Shown here: positions 36,419-48,800 of the stretch, piece after piece
How the letters are laid out: each line of letters begins with the position of its first letter
Position numbering within the stretch: the stretch's first letter is position 1
Source: Cenococcum geophilum 1.58
Taxonomy: Eukaryota > Ascomycota > Dothideomycetes > Gloniales > Gloniaceae
Direction of reading: 5' to 3'
NCBI GenBank assembly: GCA_001692895.1
Contig: KV748184.1
Coordinates: 62,001 to 126,000, forward strand
Length of the DNA: 64,000 bases
Made by a program: the position numbers and the translations under genes
The notes under the pieces: model-generated
The model's database searches: none
Told to the model about the DNA's origin: nothing
The model's input: the letters and a program-made list of their open reading frames with translations, nothing else

Positions 36419-36587
36419 TGTCGGAACGTTAATCACGTAACGTAGTTACGAGACTACAAAGCGAGACTAACTGTCTAACCTTGGAGCAACCCCTTTCTTA
36501 TAAAAATAATCAACTACTAACTTTAACACCGTATACGTACTACTATAAGTGATATTCGTGCACGTTAATAAAGCGAGTATACCGACA
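36419..36587 (+). repeat. Copia A 3' LTR
   Basis: 169 bp, TGTCGG...CCGACA. Followed by target duplication GTTAG at 36588-36592. It carries more G-to-A and C-to-T changes than the 5' LTR. Confidence 0.92.
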
Positions 36588-36592
36588 GTTAG

Positions 36593-36894
36593 GTAACCGT
36601 ATAATAAATAGGGTCTATTTATTAAAAGGGACTTCCTTAGGCACTCTTTCCCTATTTTCTTATAAGGAATTTTTAAGGTTTAACGAGGTCTAAAGAAGAA
36701 AGAAGTCCCTTCTTATTTTTATCTATTTATAAGAATTAAGTAGGAACTAGTTTCCTAATACTAATATTTTAAGGAGGAGTTGTTAATCCTCTAGTGGCGT
36801 TAGGAGGCTGGGTACTAGCCTCCTTAGTATTATATTATATAGTTACTAGCCTTCCCTAGATAGATAAATAAAGTTAAGTATTACATTTCAACAT
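36593..36894. other. TA-rich segment between copia A and the hAT element
   Basis: About 300 bp, RIPed. No protein motif or matching repeat copy recognised in the window. Confidence 0.4.
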
Positions 36895-37108
36895 TATTTA
36901 GGCAGCGTGGTTTTTAATAAGCGAATATTTAGCCAATAAAATAGCTCTAATAGTAATATATTTATTTTAAAAATAAAAGATTATATTAAGAATTGGCATA
37001 TATTAGTAAGTTTTTAAATTAAATTATATAATTAGTTATCACATAATTACGCACCTTTGTACAGTATTTCAATATTAATTCTAGACGTTACTCTAACTCA
37101 CTTTACCT

Positions 37109-37153
<45 letters not shown>

Positions 37154-37191
37154 TAATAATAACAACAACAACAACAGCAGTAGTAGCAACA
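37109..37191. repeat. CAG/CAA trinucleotide microsatellite inside the hAT element
   Basis: Runs of CAG with interspersed TAG, then AAT and AAC/CAA units. Part of the hAT element's 3' portion. Confidence 0.9.
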
Positions 37192-40100
37192 ATATAAGTA
37201 CATCCTCCGGACAGCTCGTACGAAGCTAGCGCCCTTTATAGCTTTACAGGTTTGCCATAGCTTTAGAGCAGCTTATACCCTAGCTTTAGAAGTTTATATA
37301 AAGCTAACTTTAACTTAGGGCTCTTATTCTCTATAACGCCGCCGTTGCCGCTGCCAACACCGCCGGTGCCAATGTTAATCCCGTCCTCATAGTAGGACAG
37401 CAGCAGCTAGCTCCCTACTACCATAGTCCACAGGCTTAGGCATTGCTGGCCCTTCCAGGGCAGGATATAGAGTTTGTACAAGGCGCGATCTCCCCTTATT
37501 AAATAGCAACGCACCGGCCTTTGTATATTAACGCCATCCTCATATAATCTCAGGGTAGGGTAGTGGGTAACCCATACGCTACGTGCCTCAGCGCTCGCCC
37601 AGGCTATTGCCCTTTCCTATTATATTATTAGGTACCCGGGCACTTTGGCGGAGTATATAGGAATTATAAGTAGCGTAACTACGCAGCTCGCTGCTCCGTA
37701 CAAGATAAGGATAGAAGTAGTAGTGGTAGACCTCTGCGCTTACCACAGGCAGGGGCTAGCGGTGCTGGTGGTAATAGCACAGCAGCGGCGCCGTTATTAA
37801 TTAAGGATGAGGAGGAAGACTAGCTAGGGGGTAACCCCCAGAATGCTATTGTTCTGGCTTAGGTATATATAAGCTTTTATTTAGTATATTAGCAACCTGC
37901 ATATACCTAGCTAATTAGGGGTGTCGCCAGCACTTATATATAATCTGTGGCTTAACGTGCCGTATGAGCTTAGTAGTCGTCTTATACGATAAAACCAAAA
38001 CAGATTAGTATATAGATAGGTCCTTAAATTTAAAGCTTTGTATAAGGAATAAGTCAAGTTTCCTTAACTGAGAGTTTAGTTTGGTGCCACTGTTTTATAC
38101 ACTCTACCCATTTAAGAGTCTTAACACCCATTTGTATTCTCTCCCATAAAATTATATAACGTGCTCCTAAAAAGGTTTGTTTAGGTTTATTACTTATTAC
38201 TAGAATTAATAAGATAGTAATTACTAGTAGCGATAGTCGTGGCCATTATACGCGCTATTGCTCTTAGCACCACCATTAAAGGGCAAAAAGCTTTCTAATA
38301 TAACTTAGAGGATTACTAATATAGTCGTTATACTCATCTTAGCTCTAAGGTCGAGTAAACTTATTAAAATCCTTAACAATCCGTTTATATAAATTAAGTT
38401 CTTATTTAGGCCTAGCTTACCTATATAGCAACCTAGATAGCTAAAGAGTAGTAAGACTCTTAGGCCTAAGAGCTTACGATCGGTAATCCTCCTAGAGTTA
38501 TTTAACCTTTTTAAGTGCAGCTTTCTGCTACTTTTTTTCCTAATTTGCTCGGATATACTGCGTACAACGTTTAGGATGAAAGATAATTACCGCAGCGTAT
38601 AATAGGGATTTATTTAACTTAAGGTAGTATTTATTAAACACCTTCTATCCAATTTAAATCCTAGAATAAAAAAAGCTATTCTTCTTATAACGTTCCTATC
38701 GTATAATATTAGAAGAACTTTTAAAAGTAAGAGAAGAAGATTCCTTATAAAACTCTACTTAAAATACCTTATAAGAATATCCATTAAAAAGAAAACGTTT
38801 AAGATTATTGCGTTATGGCCCTAAGTTTCTAATATGACCCTCTTAAATATCTAAAGGAAATCATGCGTTGTATAAAGCGTAGTCCAATCCTATAGAGTAA
38901 GGAAATCTTCGCCTAAGGTCTTAGTATGCTTCTTTATATAAAGGTTAATTAGTAACTTAAGTTCTAAGGCCACCTAAAGTATTTAGTGCCAGCTATTCCA
39001 CTTTATATAATTATCTAATGGGATTTGTCTTTAAGTAAGAGTAATAAAGTCTCTTATATAACCTAGTAAGCTCCGGGTATATATAATGATATTATAGAGT
39101 TTGCTAAGTGCACTAAGGGTTTAAAATTAGTTTCTCCTAGAGTCTAGGTTAACTTTAACTCCTTTCTTATCTTTAATATTGTATAATAAAAGCTTATCTT
39201 CTTAAACCAAGTCTTAAAAGAGGAAGGCCTTAATAGCAAGGTAGATAATATAGCCATTACATTAAATTTATTGGTGTAAAGATTTCTACTCTATATTATA
39301 ATCTTCCTAAAGATATTTTTAGATTATATAATATAAGACATTATTTATAGATATATTATCGGCGACAATAGCACTAAGTCTCTGCACGATACCGTAGTCC
39401 TAAAGTATTAAAAGCAGCGTTTGGAACTAGTCCTCTTTACTATATAATAGTGTCGTACAAAGTACAAGAAGGCCTCTTTATAGTCTTTTATTTTAATTAA
39501 TAAAGTGTGCATAGACGCTAAGTAGAAGATATCTATTTAAGGACGTCTAGATATCTAGTAAAAGGTAAACCTTAGATATTACTAATTAAAGCTTCTTTTA
39601 TATAACGTCCTTTTACATTATAAATATATCCTAGACTATTTTATTAACTGTAGAATAAGCCATTATAATATAACCCTTAACCTCTGGATTAAGGACCTAA
39701 CAGAACGTATAGAACTCTGGCCATTTAACAATTTAAAATAGTAGCCTTTATACGGTTATTAATAAAACAAGTGCTATAGTAATAGCTTCCCGGTTAAGTG
39801 CAGATTGAAGGACAAGCGCATTAATATCATTTGCCTACTCTATATCGCGGAGCTGCATATAGAGATTATAAAGTTAAGTACTGGTTTTTATACAAATAGG
39901 GCCCTCTTGCTTTTTAGAACGGATATTATGCTTAGACCTTAGGTAATATCGAAAATTTATAGTAGACTTTAAGCAATGTACTGTCTCTATATAATACTTA
40001 TAGTACATAAGCCTTATTCTCTGGTAGTGTATAGCCTCATCTTCGTACGGTAGCCAGGTATGTGCCTATAGCTCGGAGGTCTTCTTTTATTAGGAGTTTA

Positions 40101-40314
40101 ATAACTCCTCTATATTAAGGGAGTCTAATATAGGTATAAAAAGTAATAAACCCGCGTCAGAAGCCATTATTATAATAACTATATATACAATATTAAAGTG
40201 TAAAATTTTTTTAAGGGGTGCCAAGAATATCCGTGCCAATATTATAAATACGCCAATATTTACCAATACGCGCTAATATTAATTAGTAACAATATTGATT
40301 AATATTATTGGCAG

Positions 40315-40750
40315 TATATATTACTTTAAAGTATAGAGATTAACCTTTTAATATGTATGCGAGCGGCGGGTGCAGGTTGTGCGAATAAGTAAGCGAATGG
40401 CCGAAAGTTCGATTATGTAAAAAGTTACAAATGGTACTTTTGCGATAAGAAACACCGGCTTGTACTTTAGTACCAAAAATTCCGCGCTACAGGTTAATTG
40501 GTAGTCTTTATACTTTAGATAATATATATAACTATATATTACTTTAAAGTATAGAGATTAACCTTTTAATATGTATGCGAGCGGCGGGTGCAGGTTGTGC
40601 GAATAAGTAAGCGAATGGCCGAAAGTTCGATTATGTAAAAAGTTACAAATGGTACTTTTGCGATAAGAAACACCGGCTTGTACTTTAGTACCAAAAATTC
40701 CGCGCTACAGGTTAATTGGTAGTCTTTATACTTTAGATAATATATATAAC
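40315..40750. repeat. 218-bp exact tandem duplication at the hAT right end
   Basis: Copies 40315-40532 and 40533-40750 appear identical and keep GC-rich, non-RIPed sequence. They lie just inside the right terminal repeat. Either the duplication postdates RIP or it is an assembly artefact. Confidence 0.92.
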
Positions 40751-40781
40751 TATTAATATTGAAAACCACGCTGTATCTGGG

Positions 40782-41932
40782 TAAGCGTGCCGGTCATTGG
40801 GTTTGGCTCATTCCCGAGTCTCGGCAGTTCTCTGGACACTGCTATTTTTGTAAGCCGGCTTCGGAAGCGTTTGCGGGGAAAGATTCTCCGTGATAGTCAA
40901 ATTCGGATTTAGAGAGTCAAATTTCAGATAAATCTACATCAGGCTAATCACTCTATCGAGAACGGCGTTTAGGGAGTTAGGGTTTTGTAGTCTGTTTAGC
41001 AATCGATAAATCCATTGTCGTTATGCCACGTGAACGCTCTTGAATTGCATGAAATTTGGATATTTTCATATCAAGTCTACTTCTTGCGGATGGTTACGTA
41101 CTCTGCAAGAGATTTAATTCATTCCAAAGTAATACTTGCGCACTCGAAAGTAAATATTTTACTTAAACTGATGAACATTGTTTATTCGGGGAATGTTAAA
41201 TGCTTTTCTAATATTGGATGAATCGTACGTAATAAGAAGGCTAAACAAGGCGTGAGAGGCGCTTTGCTCGATAGGGCTGAATAAAAGTGGCAAGTTTAGC
41301 CGAACTTGCGGACGGAAACTTCACAATTTCACATCTTATTCGCTAGAGCTAATGTGAGCACAGTTAAAGCCAAAAATGTGCCGGATTTTTCGGCTTTCAT
41401 GTGTCACCACAGCAGCTTACAGCGTCGGCGGTACTATCGGGAAAGACCTTTTGCTTCTGCATGCAGGTACCGGCTTGCCACGTAAAATCAGCGGCAGCTC
41501 ATGTAGCTGGGTTCGAGTGCGTGGCTGCCATGGTCCCCCAATTCCCGGGATAGTCGTGTGGCTGAGTGTATGTCTCCGACTGACAGATATGACCCGTTAG
41601 TTTGGTATACTAATTCTGTTACAAGATGAGGATACACTAAACCCTAAACCCGAAACCCGGGAAGGCTCGCTGACCGAAACCGTCGCTAGCTTCTCAACGA
41701 CTACTCAAACAGGCAGTCCATAGTCCATTTCTCCTAACACGCATCTTATTCGAGCTAACCGGAAAGCGATGCTCAAATCCTGAGAGTTGTTACATTCCTT
41801 AGTTATGGCCACCGAGCAAATCAACATGTGACTTATATATGCCAGAAGAACGAGCTGTGTTGGGCCACGAACAAAAAGCTACACCTTTCTGGAGATTTTT
41901 CTCTCGATACCATTCGATATTCTGCTTTCATT
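40782..41932. other. Normal-composition intergenic DNA, laccase promoter
   Basis: Host DNA resumes immediately after the hAT target duplication. No gene recognised; the short frames at 41015-41221 and 41376-41600 look non-coding. A TATA-like CTTATATAT at about 41832-41840 lies roughly 100 bp upstream of the laccase start. Confidence 0.5.
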
Positions 41933-44136
41933 ATGAAGGGCTTAATAAACTTGGTCGCATGCACAATTGGCTTTGGTGTGGTGGGAGCGACGAGACTGGA
42001 TGCAGCAAAGTACCAGTAAATGTTCCAATACATTTTCGTCTGCCAAAGCTAATTTTCTGGCCAGTCTCTCCGATTTGGGGACATTGAAAGCAAAGTCACT
42101 CCCTAAATATCTCGATAACAATGTATTAGCTCTCCGGCAAAATTCCCTTCCTTAATGGACTAACTTTCTCTTCCAGCCTCTCCCTAATGGCTATCCATGG
42201 GGCAGAAAGACAGTAGCAAATACGAATCCCAAAGACGCCCCTAACACCGGAATAACACGTCACTATGATTTTACAATTAGCAGAGGAGAACTTGCGCCTG
42301 ACGGATACCTGAAGAAGAGCGGCATTCTTATTAATGGCCAATTTCCTGGGCCGCTCATTGAGGCTAATTGGGGTGACTGGATTGAAGGTGGGTAAAGCCT
42401 AGTCTATGGGGGTGTTTAGTTTTCCACTAACGTTCCGGAATGTAGTCAAAGTCACAAATAATATCACGGGGCCAGAAGAGGGCACAAGCCTCCACTGGCA
42501 CGGTATGCTACAAGCGGGGACACCTTGGTATGATGGCGTACCAAGTGTATCTCAATGTCCGATTGCGCCAGGTGAAAGTTTCACGTAAATTTCTTTCTAG
42601 TAATTGTTATTGATCTACATTAAGCAATGCAAACAGATATCTATTCCAAGCAAGCGTGTACGGAACGTCGTGGTACCACTCCCACTACTCTGCGCAAGCG
42701 GCTGGCGGGCTTTTCGGTGCTCTTGTTGTCTATGGACCCAGNCATGTCTCCTATGATGTTGACGTTGGTCCAATAATACTTGCTGATTGTAGGGCGCTTC
42801 TCTTTGAGTGACGCAGTGCTTTGGCTAACCCCACTATAGGGTTCCACAAAGACTACTTCGACATTGTGAAGAACAGTACGTTATTCTCTAATTGCATCGA
42901 TAAGTTGAAATTACCAATAACGATCACTAGTTATGAGTACTAATCAGACCATATGGGCAAACCCTTCTGACAACACTTTAATCAATGGCAGAATGCCTTA
43001 TAACTGTAGTTTGGTTAAGGATGGTACGCCTTGCGGCAACGCGAGCTACTCTCAATTTAGATTCCAAACTGGCAAGACCTATCGTCTGCGGCTGATTAAT
43101 GGCGGAGCCGCCGGAATGGAGTATTTTAGTATTGATGGTCACCAGCTCACCATTACTTCCATCGACCTGGTTGATATTGTGCCATATAATACAACACTTG
43201 TGACCCTTGGCGTAAGCTCTATTCTATAAGCTTTTTACTTTCTTTGCTAATGTCCTTGCAGGTAGGCCAGAGAACCGATGTCCTCTTTACTCCGAGAGCC
43301 AATGGGACGCAGGCTATCTGGATGCGCACTCTGCAATCTGGCAAATTTTGTCAGCGAGCAGCTAATCCTGAAGGCAGAGCCGTAATTCTATTGGATAATA
43401 CCCCCGAAACTGCTATTCCAACAACCACTGCTTGGCCTCCGCCAGTCGATGATGGAACTTGTGGGAACGAGCCACTAGAGAACTCGGTTCCTTACTATGC
43501 GGAGAAACTTCCCGAACCTTCTGTAACATACAAGATCGTCATCAACTCAATTATCAATGCTACTGGACATCAGCTTTACACTATGAATGGCTATCCCTTC
43601 CAAGCCGACTACAACGATCCTCTACTACTCCTGGCTAATGAGAAAAACTATTCGTATCCATACAACCCTGAATGGAATGTCATAAACTTTGGCCAGAACA
43701 CGTCAATCAGATTGGTGATCTGGAATAACAACACGGGCCCTCACGTAAGTCACTTCTATACGCACCCCCTCTTGATCAAATACTTACTTGCTAATAGCCC
43801 ATGCATATCCACGGCCACGACATGTTTGTTCTCTACGACGACAACAATGCCTGGAATGGCACCATCGTCAACCCACAGAACCCACAGCGTCGCGATACAC
43901 ACAACTTGCGGCCCCATGGCTGGATGGTGATGCAATATAATGCCGATAATCCGGGTGTCTGGCCTTTCCATTGCCATATCGCCTGGCATTTGTCGATGGG
44001 CCTTTATGTCAACCTTATGGAGCGTCCGGACGAGATCTCGCAGTATCAGATTCCGATGGTGATGAAGCAGACGTGTGATAATTGGCAGCAGTACTCTAGC
44101 ACGCATGTTGTGGAGCAGATTGATAGTGGCGTGTAA
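41933..44136 (+). CDS. Secreted laccase (multicopper oxidase), nine exons
   Basis: Oxidises phenols using O2; in pigment clusters laccases couple or polymerise the aromatic product. Exons: 41933-42015, 42065-42122, 42177-42387, 42446-42584, 42637-42788, 42840-42875, 42931-43211, 43262-43744, 43798-44136; eight introns of 49-58 nt. 593 residues with an N-terminal signal peptide ([19 protein letters not shown]). All four copper motifs are present: HWHG (134-137), WYHSH (176-180), HPMHIHGH (481-488, split by the last intron) and [12 protein letters not shown] (539-550), with Leu550 in the axial type 1 position. Exons 1 and 2 were joined at acceptor 42064, the only one I found that keeps the frame into LPNGYPWG. 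One N at 42742 leaves a single residue unresolved. The gene is intact although transposon islands lie on both sides. Probable partner of the PKS. Confidence 0.9.
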
Positions 44137-45519
44137 GATTCGAGATAGAAGGAGTACTTTGGATGAAGAGGGATGTACCATATAGATTTCTTTTTGACAC
44201 CATCAGGGATTACATTTTTGGAACTTTTTCTTCAGTGGAAATTTCTTCGATTCTGGTGTATAATAACCTCTCCTGCATATAAAATCGGCCCGGTTAGTAT
44301 ACTACAGTACAAATACTTGATTTTCAATGGAGTTTAGACTACCTTGTCTACCTTAGATAAATCAACGAGCTATGCTGCGTTTTCCCGTTACGTGTTTCAA
44401 AGCGGCACTTATCAGGGAGTTCCAGCGTTCAACGTAAGACAAGGACTTCCTTAGAATTCATGCCTAAAGAGTCTGCAATCTCCTTGGCACATATCCAACA
44501 GATCTAGTCATCCGAGATGACAAAAGAACCTCTCCTGTTCCACATAGCAGCAGCGAGCGCTAGACGTGCGATCCAGTTTCCCTTAGCGCGGATCACGGCT
44601 GCGTTAGGAGGGGGGTCTAGAAATTCTGACCAATTGTCAATGGAGGTTAGGTAGCCAAAATCAGCGCTACTCTTCATTTCGTTAGAAGTGTATTGACATA
44701 ATTGAGGAAGGGCTCTCTCAGTGCGTCCATAACCTTTAATACTCATACCACGTATGTCCGCTAATTGATTCTATGGTCTGCGCTTGCCGAGGTAAGCTTC
44801 ACAGCAGGAAATCAAAACGGGACATACGGAAGCAAAACCTGCTCCTGGTAGCCACAGATGAAAATGCCTTAAAAATCAGCGGGCAATCCCGTCAAACTAG
44901 GCAGTCATTTCACCAACACACATATTCAGTAATTTGTAATTCTAAATATAGAGTCAGAATTCTAGCTAGTTACGAGGGAGAGTTTCACCAAATGCTTGTT
45001 CTATAGAGATACGGCCTGGTAAGTGATAAATTTCTTTAATTTCGCCAACCAGAGCCGGATGACCACTTTATGTAATATGACTGGTTCTGGCCAGTCTTAT
45101 ACTACCAACCCCATTCAACCAGTACAAATCAGCCAACATGTCCCAGCTTGTAGTGCACGATAGATGTCAAGCCACATGCTGACCTTGGTATCTGGGCGAA
45201 ATAAGGCTGAGCTTCCCGGATACGGCTGAGCTAACAGGTCAGTCGCGAAAGTGTTTGTGGGAGTCTAACCAATAAGTGAATGCCTTCCAGCGCAACCAGA
45301 TCTTGACGTGATCCTCTGAAGAGCACTTGATTTTCTATAAAGGCTGTCGTCTATCCACCTTTAACAGCAAAGTCTGAAAGAGGTAAATCGTTCTAAACTA
45401 TCTTGACTGCAACTAAATATCACAAGCAACCACATTTCCCTCAACCTATTCAAACTTCTATTGACAGTTCAATATTTACACCATATCCCAAATATTTTCC
45501 TGGAATTCCACCCGGCAAA
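44137..45519. other. Intergenic region downstream of the laccase
   Basis: Normal-composition DNA. A minus-strand open frame at 44504-44746 has no family I recognise and no start or splice context that persuades me. A TATA-like TTCTATAAAGG at about 45333 lies upstream of the secreted-protein gene. Confidence 0.4.
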
Positions 45520-45590
45520 ATGATCAAACTTGCCTACCTTTCCGCAGCCTTCCTTGCTGCTACCATGAATCTCTTCCCAGTGGTTTATGC

Positions 45591-45863
45591 TTTCAGCCAG
45601 GTAGGTATCAATCAAATGACATAAGCTGGCTGGTAGGTAGAGACACAGAATTGTACGAGTGATCTGTTCTATTCAAGGTGGCTCTCGAGGGTCTATATAT
45701 ACACGAGGAAGATGCTAGAATAGGAAAGGAGGGAGGTANAGGCAANAGAGATACGTACTAAGACATACGAAATACGAGGGTAAGCACTAGGGTAGTCTTT
45801 ACATAGGGTACTAGGNATNAAAGACAATTGTAATACNGTNNAAAGCTACCTCCGTGGCCAACA
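45591..45863 (-). repeat. Copia B LTR (element 3' end)
   Basis: 273 bp. N bases in it coincide with C or G in the other copy. Confidence 0.9.
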
Positions 45864-48800
45864 CACCCCCTNAGATCTGACGTAGAGCGGCAGAGCTGGA
45901 TTACCGGATTAGGCAGTCGGGATAGACGACCTAGTAATAAGCTTTGCTGCTGTCCAAGTGTTAATTTACCAGATATCTTATATCGCGGAGCCCTACTACA
46001 TTAACGAATTTTTAATGATTTTGCTTTAAGAGAGCTTTAGTTAGTCTATCTGCAGCCATTTTGCTTATTAGTACCCACTATACAACAAAGCTTCCATTTT
46101 GGACCTCTTAGCAAAGCCAGAATTAATGGATATCTACGTGTCGGAGCTTTATAGATACCGTAGGAGTCTCTTTCATCACGATCCGTACTAACTACTAATT
46201 ATCACAATTAATAATAACGTCCTATTCTAGGTCAAATCTAATGGCCTTAAATATCCGCACTATATGCTCGACCTCCCCACCAACATATGAGAGAGCTAGG
46301 AGTTCTGCCTCTATAGTAGACTTAGTTACTACCTTTTATCTAGTTACCTGCTATGCTATAGGCCTATTAAATAAGCTTATCAAGAAGCCCTGTAAGCTCT
46401 AACGTGTTAGAGCATCGTCAGCAAAGCTAGCATCAGAAGCAGCTTTTAGAACCTAGTTTATCTCATACGGCGTAATAGTAGAGAACTCGAGAGCGAGGTA
46501 TCTGGTATTATAGAGATAGGTAAGCAATCTATTAATCTCCGCAAGATAAGCTAGTAACGGATTTTGCAAGAACTCAGCCAGCTTACTAACAGAAAAAGCG
46601 ACGTCTGGTTGTATAGTAGATGTAAAATACGTTGCAGAACCTATACGGCGTTAATATCCTTTCATCTAATTTAGCGTAGCTTCTCCTTCATACGGTGTTA
46701 ATTCCTGGCCCGATAGTGGTGTAGCTAATAGCTTTAGATATTCTAGATGGTATACTAAGACTAGCTTCTTAAGATACTAATCTAGACAGAGCCAGAGCTT
46801 TCCCTTTTATCAATCTCGCACAATATAAGTATTTAGGAATGACGTGAATTAAGATATTTTGCGGATCTCAAATCAATCTTATAGCTACTTTAGGATATCC
46901 TCCATCTGCTGTCGACAGCTCGGGTGTCCTACAATTAAGATATCGTCGACGTAGAAGAATATAAAGATAGGTTCGGTAGGGTATACGTAAAGATATAGCT
47001 TATCCGGTACCGCTTTTAAACCCATACTTTGCAGAGCAGCAGACATTTCCAAAAACCACAATTTTAGAGATTTCCGTAGTCCGTACATTGCCTTTCTTAG
47101 ACGGAGAGAGAATCCAAGTAGTAGGTCTATACCCTTAGGGGGAATAAGGTAGACCTTATTGTCAACTAAGGCATTAATAAAGGCGTTAACGGCATTAATC
47201 TGTATAACGTCTAGGTCAAAGCCGGTGATAAGAGCGTAGAGCAGACAGAAGGTCCAATAGGCTACTATAATAGCTTTAACCTCCTCTTATAAGACTGCTT
47301 AAAGGTCTCTATAAACGACCAGACGAGCTTTAAATCTTATAATAAAGCTATCCGAATCTTCCTTGTACGTAAAGACCTATATAGTAGGAAGTCAATAAAC
47401 CTTCTTAACTAGTCATACCTCGTCCTAGGTATGTTTTCCTATTAAGGCCTTTATCTTAATATAAGTAGCTACTTTAAACTCCGTAGCGTACCTATAATTA
47501 AGCATCTCTTTCCATGACTTTAGTGGTAGTGGAAAGTCATCTTAATATCCGTACGTCTTTATAGCAGCAGTATAAAACGCGTAAGCCAATAGTGTCGTAT
47601 CTAGATTAATAATATTATCACCGTCACTATTTTAAACCGCAAAGGCTCGTTATTATAAATCCTAATTTAGTATATCTTTCTTCTTTACTATAGGCCGCTT
47701 TTCACGGCTAGAACGTCTTTTACCCCCTGATGATAAGCCTACTATCGTCTAAGGTTCAGAATAAGGTATAGGGTCTATAAATAGTAGTTCGGTAACTTTA
47801 GAAGATAACTAAGTAGTAGATAATGTCTATGGCGTAGATACTACCGTAGATAGTAATTGCTAAGGCGCTAAAGACGCTAATGGTATAAACAGTTCTGGAG
47901 TTAGCTCTAGGGTAGGTAGCTAACGGAGTTCTTTTATTAAGATCTAAATACTTTTTAACATAGGAGTAACGTCAATACTTGCCAAATGCGGTAGTCTTAT
48001 ATCCAGTTCTTTGTCAAAGTTCTCTATCTAGTCCTTACTGCCATCTTAAAGATTATCTAGTAGGTCCTAGACTTACTAAAAACGGTCCTTTTAAGCCTAC
48101 GAGATAATAAGGTATTCTAGTATTTTAGGAGATTAATATCTCTTTAACTTATTAATTCGTATATTACAAGATCGGATAATATAGTTAGTGGTTAGTATCC
48201 ATATCCTATAGATATTTAACGCTTCTATACTAATAAGATAGCCTATTTAGGCTTATAGCTTAAACTTTACCTTCCTAGGAATGCCGTGTTTAATAAGCAC
48301 GTAGGTTAAAGATCCGGCTATACAAAGCCTTGCTAGCCATAGCTTCTGTTTATACAGCATCTTAAATAGGGTCTTCTAGTTAATAGACTTAATAGGAGTT
48401 TAATTAAGTAGGAACACTATAAGGAGTATAAACTCGGGCCATAGATCTACGGGTAACTTTACTTCAATAATAGCAGTCCTTACTTATTCGGAAATGGCTC
48501 TCCCTAACCTCTCTATAGGTCCATTTTAAGCAGAAGTATCTAGTGTTAATTACTTAATAATACCTCCGTTAAGCTAGATAAGGTTCTTTACCCTAGCGCC
48601 TACACCTTACTCCTTATCTATATACTAAATGCGGATACCTTAAGCATTAAATTTCTTTGTAAATACTATTATTAATTTAAAGAGTAGAAACAGCGTCTCT
48701 TGCTTATAGTTCTTAATGGGAAAGGCATAATAGTACTTTATATAGTCATACCAAAAATGAGCTATATATATATCTCCATTAAACCCGTCTTCTTCTATAA

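Larger units (their letters stand above)
25615..36587 (+). mobile_element. Complete LTR/copia retrotransposon (family A), with a nested Ngaro-like insertion
   Basis: Both ends are 169-bp LTRs starting TGTCGG and ending CCGACA (one end obscured by N), flanked by a perfect 5-bp duplication GTTAG at 25610-25614 and 36588-36592. Plus-strand order: gag with a CYICKKEDC zinc-knuckle remnant (about 27695-27735), protease, integrase (HRRFS…/C-C zinc motif and DIMYISGSP core, about 28570-28830), reverse transcriptase and RNase H. Protease-integrase-RT order is diagnostic of Ty1/copia. The RNase H region is interrupted at 31167/35910 by a nested element and resumes with LGTTQKKR and INGDTNPTDA. Without the insert the element is about 6.2 kb. 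All long frames are destroyed by RIP-type stops. Confidence 0.92.
19591..40773. repeat. RIP-degraded transposon island between PKS and laccase
   Basis: About 21 kb of TA-rich DNA with no long open frames. Conserved transposon protein motifs can be read through it, interrupted by TAA/TAG stops at former glutamine positions and carrying D-to-N, H-to-Y and C-to-Y changes. This is the signature of C-to-T mutation at CpA on both strands (RIP). The right edge is sharp and coincides with the end of the hAT element at 40773. Confidence 0.9.
36903..40773 (-). mobile_element. hAT-family DNA transposon, complete ends, RIP-inactivated
   Basis: 3871 bp bounded by short terminal inverted repeats beginning CAGCGTGGTTTT (left) and ending AAAACCACGCTG (right). 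The 8-bp target duplication is TATCTGGG at 40774-40781; the left copy TATTTAGG at 36895-36902 differs by two RIP-type transitions. The minus strand reads as a fungal hAT transposase with many stops. A region about 39300-39400 reads IVADN…NNVL (hAT LDNASSND-type block), and CNGYIIYLAIKAFLF at about 39217-39262 corresponds to the CxGHxxNLAxxAFLF block. Motif order and the 8-bp duplication identify the superfamily. Confidence 0.88.

Noticed and set aside
37109-37191. CAG repeat as a possible CRISPR-like or regulatory array
   Set aside because: A simple trinucleotide microsatellite inside a transposon; no spacers.
41633-41660. Telomere-like CTAAACCCTAAACCC stretch
   Set aside because: Only two imperfect units; chance occurrence is likely and nothing else suggests a chromosome end or interstitial telomere.
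44504-44746. 80-residue minus-strand open frame downstream of the laccase
   Set aside because: No recognisable family, no promoter or splice context; treated as chance.
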